DNA of 39,021 bases from Sphingobium ummariense RL-3 (lineage in GTDB: Bacteria; Pseudomonadota; Alphaproteobacteria; Sphingomonadales; Sphingomonadaceae). Positions 35,003 to 39,021 of the stretch are shown here, piece after piece. The position numbers and the translations under genes were made by a program. Within the stretch, counting starts at the first letter, position 1; each line of letters opens with the position of its first letter. The stretch spans positions 1-39,021 of the forward strand of contig NZ_AUWY01000033.1 of NCBI RefSeq assembly GCF_000447205.1. The letters are read 5' to 3'. The notes under the pieces were generated by a model, which was given only the letters and a program-made list of their open reading frames with translations, did not search any database and was not told where the DNA came from.

Positions 35003-35054
35003 ATGCATGAAGGCGTTTAAACGCTGTGCCGCGGCCGTCTGTGCGAACAACGAT

Positions 35055-35069
35055 GTTCTTTATATGTTC
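35055..35069. promoter_or_regulatory. LexA-type SOS box (GTTC-N7-GTTC)
   Basis: GTTCTTTATATGTTC is an exact match to the alphaproteobacterial LexA box GTTC-N7-GTTC. It ends 5 bases before the GTG at 35075 and also lies upstream of parA on the other strand. A further GAACA-ACGA-TGTTC inverted repeat overlaps it at 35045-35058. TATATG inside the box could be the -10 of a leaderless + strand transcript. Confidence 0.6.
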
Positions 35070-35074
35070 TCTTT

Positions 35075-35374
35075 GTGCGGACGATTCGGGACATTGATGA
35101 AAAGGGGTTGGACCTGCGGCTTTGGTGCTTCGGCTGCGCGCGCGGCTCAACCGTGGAAGGGTCGATCTGGCGACGGTTCGAGGCGCGGGGCTGGCCGCTC
35201 GATCTGCGAGCGGCGCGCTGTCATTTCCGATGCAAGGAATGTCGATCGACGGAAAATATCCTGATCGTCCCGGCCTCGCGTCCCCTGCCCCCTGTCGAGG
35301 AACCGATTAGCTGGGAGCGCGAGGTTATGCGGTTCTTCTTCCAAAGTCGCCGCGCCGCCAAAAAGCGCCGGTAA
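35075..35374 (+). CDS. Small cysteine-rich (zinc-ribbon-like) protein
   Basis: 99 residues from GTG. Two Cys pairs, LWCFGCARG near residues 18-21 and HFRCKECRST near 53-56, are spaced like a zinc ribbon. The C-terminus is basic (RRAAKKRR). No ribosome site is visible before GTG, which fits a leaderless message starting at the LexA-type box. Function is not recognised. It sits alone, divergent from parA, between palindromes B and C. Confidence 0.6.
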   Translation: MRTIRDIDEKGLDLRLWCFGCARGSTVEGSIWRRFEARGWPLDLRAARCHFRCKECRSTENILIVPASRPLPPVEEPISWEREVMRFFFQSRRAAKKRR

Positions 35375-35392
35375 GACATGAAATGTGGGCAT

Positions 35393-35409
35393 GACATGCA
35401 TTGCATGTC
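35393..35409. repeat. ATGCAT palindrome C (upstream of mazE)
   Basis: GACATGCA-T-TGCATGTC, perfect and identical to palindrome A except for the central base. It lies 18 bases upstream of the mazE -35. A partial copy GACATGAAATG is at 35375-35385. Confidence 0.7.
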
Positions 35410-35427
35410 TACCACGCGGAAGTCGCA

Positions 35428-35465
35428 TTGACTTTTTGCTGCCAGATGTTATATTGAAATATAAC
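35428..35465 (+). promoter_or_regulatory. mazEF promoter and operator
   Basis: TTGACT (35428-35433) and TATATT (35450-35455) with a 16-bp spacer. The -10 lies inside the perfect palindrome GTTATATT-GA-AATATAAC (35448-35465), as expected for a promoter repressed by its own antitoxin. Confidence 0.75.
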
Positions 35466-35479
35466 TTATGGAGGCGCTT

Positions 35480-35737
35480 ATGCACACTACAAGTCTTCGC
35501 AAGGTCGGGGGGTCTGTCATGCTCGCCGTCCCCCCTGCCCTGCTCGACGTTCTGCACCTGTCTGCGGGCGCGAGCGTCGGCTTGGCCGTGGACAACGGCA
35601 AGCTGGTGGTCGAGCCGTCCACGCGGCCCCGCTATACCATGGCGGAGTTGCTGGCCGCGTCCGACTATTCGCAGCCTCAACCCCCGGAAGAACGGGAATG
35701 GGTGGATGCTCCTGCGGTGGGTCGCGAACTGATATGA
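35480..35737 (+). CDS. mazE: MazE-like antitoxin (AbrB/SpoVT fold)
   Basis: 85 residues from the ATG at 35480, chosen because GGAGG lies 5 nt upstream; an ATG at 35468 precedes the ribosome site. SLRKVGGSVMLAVPPALLDV is the swapped-hairpin DNA-binding domain, and the acidic, Pro-rich tail (about 50-85) should bind and block the toxin. The stop overlaps the toxin start (ATGA). Confidence 0.88.
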   Translation: MHTTSLRKVGGSVMLAVPPALLDVLHLSAGASVGLAVDNGKLVVEPSTRPRYTMAELLAASDYSQPQPPEEREWVDAPAVGRELI

Positions 35738-36060
35738 AGCGCGGCGACGTTTACATGGTCGATCTCGAACCCACACACGGCCGAGAGCAACGCGGGCATC
35801 GTCCGGTTGTCGTCGTCTCCCCTGACGACTTCAACCGGGCAACCGGCTTGCCGGTCATCATGCCGATCACAAACGGCGGCGATTTCGCGCGCCGCATTGG
35901 TTTCGCCGTGCCGCTCTCCGGCACAAAGACAACCGGCATCGTGCGATGCGATCAACCTCGCGTCCTCGATCTCGACGCCCGCAACGGCCGCAAGGTCGAA
36001 ACCTTGCCGCAAGCCATCATGGATGAAGTCTTGGCGCGAGCGGTCACGATCTTTGAATAA
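35734..36060 (+). CDS. mazF: MazF/PemK-type endoribonuclease toxin
   Basis: 108 residues. KRGDVYMVDLEPTHGREQRG is the family start, followed by HRPVVVVSPDDFN, LPVIMPITNGG and TGIVRCDQPRVLDLDARN. Cleaves mRNA when the antitoxin is lost, stabilising the element. Complete; no truncation seen. A terminator follows at 36304. Confidence 0.93.
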   Translation: MKRGDVYMVDLEPTHGREQRGHRPVVVVSPDDFNRATGLPVIMPITNGGDFARRIGFAVPLSGTKTTGIVRCDQPRVLDLDARNGRKVETLPQAIMDEVLARAVTIFE

Positions 36061-36140
36061 CCGCACACATCCTTGCTCGGTGCGAGCGCGCCGCGTATGC
36101 TGATGGCTTGGAAACACTGAGCATCGCAGTCAGGCGCGCG

Positions 36141-36182
36141 ACATGCATTACATGGGTGACACGTCTCCCATGTAATGCATGT
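36141..36182. repeat. ATGCAT hairpin D with conserved loop
   Basis: Arms of 16 bp (36141-36156 and 36167-36182, ACATGCATTACATGGG and complement) enclose the 10-nt loop TGACACGTCT. It lies 80 bases after mazF. Confidence 0.75.
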
Positions 36183-36270
36183 TCATTGTCCCGGTGAGAG
36201 CAACGGCGCGCAATCTCGTTGCCGTTGTGAAATGATTAACCAAAGCCTCCTAGATCGGTCCCGCGACCCG

Positions 36271-36338
36271 AAGAACCTTTTCGATCATTCAGGTTCTTTC
36301 ACTGGACCCGGCTGCACAAGCTGCCGGGTCCGTCTTTT
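36271..36338 (+). terminator. Tandem hairpins and terminator after mazF
   Basis: AAGAACCT/AGGTTCTT (36271-36278 / 36291-36298) is followed by GGACCCGGC/GCCGGGTCC (36304-36312 / 36323-36331) and GTCTTTT. The second is a good intrinsic terminator for the mazEF transcript. The rest of 36061-36369 holds hairpin D and a half-site GACATGCATTG at 36355, and no gene that I can support. Confidence 0.7.
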
Positions 36339-36369
36339 CCGCACGTTCCTGCGTGACATGCATTGTAAG

Positions 36370-36531
36370 CTATCCGGTGACGGAGCGGATCAGGCGCACG
36401 ATTGACGGCCCCAAGCCCATGACCACGCCCAACACGCTAAGGGCCAGCAATCCCCAAAACTCGACGTGGACAAGCCAGTCCTTGCCGGGAGGGTCGTTCG
36501 GGTTGGGCCAGTCCTTCATTAGCCGGATCAT
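36370..36531 (-). CDS. Small single-helix membrane protein
   Basis: 53 residues from ATG 36531 with GGAG 5 nt upstream. A Pro/Trp-rich start (MKDWPNPNDPPGKDWLVHVE) precedes one membrane helix (FWGLLALSVLGVVMGLGPSI). Not recognised. It lies between hairpins D/E, alone on its strand apart from upstream minus-strand genes. Confidence 0.5.
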   Translation of the reverse strand: MIRLMKDWPNPNDPPGKDWLVHVEFWGLLALSVLGVVMGLGPSIVRLIRSVTG

Positions 36532-36558
36532 TACGGCTCCGGCGCGCTCCTGCAAATA

Positions 36559-36594
36559 GGCAATGCATGGATGACACGTCTCCCATGCATTGCC
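36559..36594. repeat. ATGCAT hairpin E with conserved loop
   Basis: GGCAATGCATGG (36559-36570) pairs with CCATGCATTGCC (36583-36594); the loop contains TGACACGTCT, as in D. Located between the 53-residue and 97-residue genes. Confidence 0.75.
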
Positions 36595-36606
36595 TGTCGG
36601 ATGTTC

Positions 36607-36900
36607 CTACGGCTGTGTTTGCTCCGGCACATAATTGATGATGTCGGAATATTCTGCGGGGGATCGCGTTTTCAGAAACTCAAGCGCCCGCTGGTGCATC
36701 CCGTTTCCTGCCAGCGCCCTCGCGCGCACCAATAGCCACGCGGCCATGTCATCGGCCAGTGCGCCCATTTCGTCTATGCTCTGTAGCTGAAACGGCCTGT
36801 CGCCGTGCTCGTTCTCCATGCTCCCCGACGCCTCGAAAATATCCCAGCCTTCGGCCTGCGCGTTCGCCGCATCCTCATGCGACCAGTTGCCCATATCCAT
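36607..36900 (-). CDS. Hypothetical plasmid protein
   Basis: 97 residues. NAQAEGWDIFEASGSMENEH, DRPFQLQSIDE and DDMAAWLLVRARAL resemble a type of small protein often seen on plasmids and phages, with no known function. ATG at 36900 or 36894; GGGAG and AAGGA lie upstream, and AAGGA fits the second. The leader in front of it carries the proximal hairpin also found upstream of the LPD29 gene. Confidence 0.7.
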   Translation of the reverse strand: MDMGNWSHEDAANAQAEGWDIFEASGSMENEHGDRPFQLQSIDEMGALADDMAAWLLVRARALAGNGMHQRALEFLKTRSPAEYSDIINYVPEQTQP

Positions 36901-36919
36901 AGTCCTTCACTCCCTTGTT

Positions 36920-36971
36920 GTGCCGATTTCCGGCTGCTGTCGGAAATGACGGCCTCGCCGAGAGCGGGGGG
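36920..36971 (-). ncRNA. Conserved structured leader element, copy 3 (partial)
   Basis: Proximal hairpin ATTTCCG/CGGAAAT (36926-36932 / 36941-36947) and the adjoining CGGCCTCGCCGAGAG (36950-36964), which is identical to 38741-38755. The distal half seen in copies 1 and 2 is absent or diverged. It lies 20 bases upstream of the gene starting at 36900. Confidence 0.45.
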
Positions 36972-37179
36972 AGCTGGGGCAGGGTCGATCGCGGGGAGGG
37001 GGATCACCTGGCCTGCACAGAACGCCAGTGAAGGAAGGCCGGGGAAACCCCGCGATCGGCGGCCTATAGGCCGCGACACCTTGCGCCAGTGATGGGGCAG
37101 CGTCCCCGCAACCCCGACAATGCGCGGCGGTGCTGGCGCCGCCTCATTTGCCGCGCCTAGCGCGTCCTCTGATGGACAT

Positions 37180-37213
37180 GCATTGCATGGGAGACGTGTC
37201 ACCCATGCAATGC
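37180..37213. repeat. ATGCAT hairpin F, loop in reverse orientation
   Basis: GCATTGCATGGG (37180-37191) pairs with CCCATGCAATGC (37202-37213); the loop AGACGTGTCA is the exact complement of the D/E loop. It begins 8 bases after the end of the SprT-like gene (minus strand). The remaining sequence from 36972 to 37179 shows no gene. Confidence 0.75.
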
Positions 37214-37220
37214 GCCGCGT

Positions 37221-37862
37221 TCAATCGTCGTCGTCCTCGTTGCCGTCGATCGGATCATGCTGCATCCGGCCATGCCCTTCCGTGGGACAAATCGGCGCAC
37301 CCACGCTTTCCAGCCATTTGCGGGTGGTGCGAACGGTATAGCCGCACTCGGCGCACTCGCATTTAATCATCCGCGCCGTCTGCTTCTTCTTCTGTGCGAC
37401 GGGCCGCATCGCGTTCAACCGGCGATGGGGGTAGGGGGGCAGGCTATCTAGCAGCGCCTCCGCCCATTCCATAAACTCCGGCGTCGCCTCGCTGCTGGTG
37501 AAGGGGGCCTTGTGGCCGATCGACGCGGCGGCGATCTGAAAGGGCCGCTTATGGCCTGCATCCGGCAAGGCGGCGTGGATCATCTCATGCGCGAGGATCG
37601 CCGCGACGGTCGCCCGATCGTCCTCGACCGGCGAAATGAAGATTTCCGCGTGCCGGTCCTCGCTCGCTGCCGCGCTCCAACACTGGCCGCGAACGCGGGT
37701 CTTCTTCCCCAGCTCGCCCCCTTTGCTGGGAAAGCCGCACGTCACACGGTAGGGCGGGAACGCAACTCCTGCACGATCGGCAATGACCGGCTCCATAAGC
37801 GCCGCAAGCTGGCGCAACCAATGCTCGCGCAAGGCTTCGGGGGAGGGGAGGGGGGCGCTCAC
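37221..37862 (-). CDS. SprT-like zinc metalloprotease
   Basis: 213 residues from GTG 37862 (GGAGG 7 nt upstream). Active-site HEMIH at 92-96 with a third ligand probably H104 in DAGHKRPF. C-terminal zinc-ribbon region CECAECGYTVRTTRKW with a later CP pair. SprT/Spartan-like proteases act on DNA-bound proteins; on a plasmid this could serve DNA-protein crosslink clearance or counter host factors, which is inference. The start overlaps the stop of the LPD29 gene (GTGA), so they are coupled. Confidence 0.85.
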   Translation of the reverse strand: MSAPLPSPEALREHWLRQLAALMEPVIADRAGVAFPPYRVTCGFPSKGGELGKKTRVRGQCWSAAASEDRHAEIFISPVEDDRATVAAILAHEMIHAALPDAGHKRPFQIAAASIGHKAPFTSSEATPEFMEWAEALLDSLPPYPHRRLNAMRPVAQKKKQTARMIKCECAECGYTVRTTRKWLESVGAPICPTEGHGRMQHDPIDGNEDDDD

Positions 37863-38692
37863 TGGCCCGCCTCCATGTCCACGGCCTGCAAGCGAATGAG
37901 AGTCCCCAAGTCCCATTGTTCGCCGGGAACCGCGACAAAGGACCGGAACGCGGTTTCAGGGGTCGGGCGCTCGATGCCGTCAAGCCCGCGATGGGTGGCA
38001 AAAAGCGCCTCGATGGCGCGCGCGATCATCTCGGCCGAAAACTCGCGGGACGTGAAGACATATTTGGAACCGCCGAAAACGGAGGTCCACGGCGAGTCCG
38101 CCCGCTCGTAAATGTCATCCATGCCGTTGAAGTGGCCGCCCTGATATTTGTTGACGATCTCGCCGACGCGCTTTTCCGTGGGGCCATCGGTCCAGGTGAC
38201 GCTAACGCTTCCCCAATGCGCCTTGCGGACCCCAAAGCGGATGCCGGGAAAGGCCGCTTTCAGTTCGGCCCGGATATTCTGCGCGGCCAGCTTGCCCGAT
38301 GCGCTATCGTCGCCCTGCTTCAAGCGTGCGTGCGCCGGATCGGCGCGGAGGCGTTCCACCTCTGCCGCGAACCGCTGCGCCGCCAGTTCGGCCGCGTTCG
38401 CCTTCTCCGCTTTCAGGCAGGCGGAATAGGCCAGCGCCTCCGCGATCTGCTCGGCCGTCGCGATCTCTGGCAGGATCGACCATTGCACGCCCCGAATGAT
38501 GCTCTCCGGCACCTTCTGCGAGATATGGCCGTTATCAAACACAATATCGAAATGGGCTGCGCCGCCAGAATGGAAGATGCCGCCAATGACGCGCACGCTT
38601 CCCGGCTGCTGCTCGCCATGGATGCCATAGACGATGCCCCTCCCGGCATGGGGAAGAACACAGTTGATGCGGGTTCCGATCGTGATGGACAT
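37859..38692 (-). CDS. LPD29 domain protein
   Basis: 277 residues from ATG 38692 (AGGAG 9 nt upstream). The N-terminal 70 residues are beta-rich (GTRINCVLPHAGRGIVYGIH), a helical Ala/Glu-rich middle follows (about 85-130), then the segment IRAELKAAFPGIRFGVRKAH, VSVTWTDGP, KYQGGHFNGMDDIYE and GGSKYVFTSREFS, which matches the 'large polyvalent protein-associated' domain 29 of mobile elements. Function is unknown; these domains are linked to anti-host or early-transfer proteins. The conserved leader copy 2 lies just upstream. Confidence 0.8.
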   Translation of the reverse strand: MSITIGTRINCVLPHAGRGIVYGIHGEQQPGSVRVIGGIFHSGGAAHFDIVFDNGHISQKVPESIIRGVQWSILPEIATAEQIAEALAYSACLKAEKANAAELAAQRFAAEVERLRADPAHARLKQGDDSASGKLAAQNIRAELKAAFPGIRFGVRKAHWGSVSVTWTDGPTEKRVGEIVNKYQGGHFNGMDDIYERADSPWTSVFGGSKYVFTSREFSAEMIARAIEALFATHRGLDGIERPTPETAFRSFVAVPGEQWDLGTLIRLQAVDMEAGQ

Positions 38693-38715
38693 TGCCTTTA
38701 ACTCCTTTTGGACTG

Positions 38716-38877
38716 CGTTTGCTGCGGCTGCTGCAAACGGCGGCCTCGCCGAGAGTGGGGGGCAGGGGGGCAACGAGAATCTGCGGGAGTGGTGCGGGTG
38801 CAGCGAGCGAAGCGAGTGAACCACGGTCCCGCTGATTGTCGTTGCTGGGGAGAGACGGGCGAAGCCTACCTCTCCCC
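38716..38877 (-). ncRNA. Conserved structured leader element, copy 2
   Basis: Distal hairpin GGGGAGAG/CTCTCCCC (38847-38854 / 38870-38877), the block 38770-38853 nearly identical to 3697-3778, then CGGCctcGCCG (38741-38751) and the proximal hairpin CGTTTGC/GCAAACG (38716-38722 / 38733-38739), 24 bases from the start at 38692. It holds the most complete set of shared parts: distal half with copy 1, proximal half with copy 3. Confidence 0.55.
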
Positions 38878-38982
38878 GCCAAAACCAAGGAAATCTGCCG
38901 CTTTGGCGGCTCATCTGATCGGCCGCGGCCTCTAACCAGGCCGAAGCATATCGCCGGCGAGCTGGCGTCGATCCGAAGGCAT

Positions 38983-39021
38983 GGCGGGGCCGGTTCCGAG
39001 CCATCGGATCTCGGCCCCGCC
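38983..39021. repeat. Long inverted repeat at the right edge
   Basis: GGCGGGGCCG (38983-38992) pairs with CGGCCCCGCC (39012-39021), and TCCGA/TCGGA pair inside it. The region 38878-38982 has smaller hairpins (GCCGC/GCGGC near 38897) and no supported gene. The window ends exactly at the arm, so whether the repeat continues is unknown. Confidence 0.5.

Noticed and set aside
34909..35004. N-terminal extension of ParA (Cys/Met-rich)
   Set aside because: It is a reading of the ATGCAT palindromes; ParA of this type begins right before the P-loop, at 34908.
34932..37213. CRISPR array
   Set aside because: The repeats are palindromes at irregular distances with genes between them, no regular spacers and no cas genes.
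38693..39004. N-terminal extension of the LPD29 gene up to 39004
   Set aside because: The extension is translated leader sequence; the ATG at 38692 has a good ribosome site and the conserved protein starts there.

Overview
The window is GC-rich and gene-dense and reads as the conjugation backbone of a self-transmissible plasmid (or integrated conjugative element) from an alphaproteobacterium, most likely a member of the Sphingomonadales. The basis is the IncP-like trb gene order with a trailing DUF2274 gene, a MOBQ-type relaxase, an alphaproteobacterial-type SOS box and the general protein style. The host assignment is an inference. No chromosomal housekeeping gene, rRNA or tRNA was seen, and no certain replication initiator.

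Layout, left to right. 0.15-3.6 kb: a Tn3-family transposase with two small genes immediately upstream, all on the minus strand. 3.6-4.1 kb: a gene-free stretch with many hairpins and one copy of a conserved leader element. 4.1-5.5 kb: a winged-helix DNA-binding protein and a small putative regulator with two palindromic operators in front of it. 5.5-15.1 kb: the type IV secretion (mating-pair) operon in the order trbC-D-E-orf-J-K-L-F-G-I-orf-DUF2274, minus strand, driven by a visible promoter with a palindromic operator. 15.4-25.0 kb: a cargo block that separates trbC from trbB. It holds a 1265-residue unknown protein with two N-terminal repeats, a small flippase-like protein, a GT-C glycosyltransferase, a HAD phosphatase fused to a UbiA prenyltransferase, a second GT-C-like membrane protein and an acyltransferase. 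These look like a lipid-linked sugar / cell-surface modification set. 25.2-31.6 kb: trbB, a type IA topoisomerase, the coupling protein traG and the relaxase. 31.64-31.83 kb: oriT with a MOBQ (RSF1010-like) nic core. 31.85-34.9 kb: a TraD-like accessory gene, then the operon parA / ribbon-helix-helix / orf / traF protease / SleB-like hydrolase. 34.9-39.0 kb: a maintenance region with a cysteine-rich small gene behind a LexA-type box, a mazEF toxin-antitoxin pair, small unknown genes, a SprT-like metalloprotease and an LPD29 protein.

How it fits together: the relaxase nicks oriT, TraG passes the complex to the Trb channel, TrbB/TrbE power it, TraF and the SleB-like hydrolase prepare pilus and wall, and the ParA/RHH pair and MazEF keep the element in the population. 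Two kinds of non-coding structure stand out. One is a family of ATGCAT-centred palindromes between 34.9 and 37.2 kb, three of which share the same 10-nt loop; some flank the parA promoter and may be partition sites. The other is a structured leader repeated in front of three unrelated genes (starts at 3601, 36900 and 38692), in which hairpin arms change in a compensating way. The leader element and the trbB/trbC-splitting cargo are the best candidates for something undescribed.
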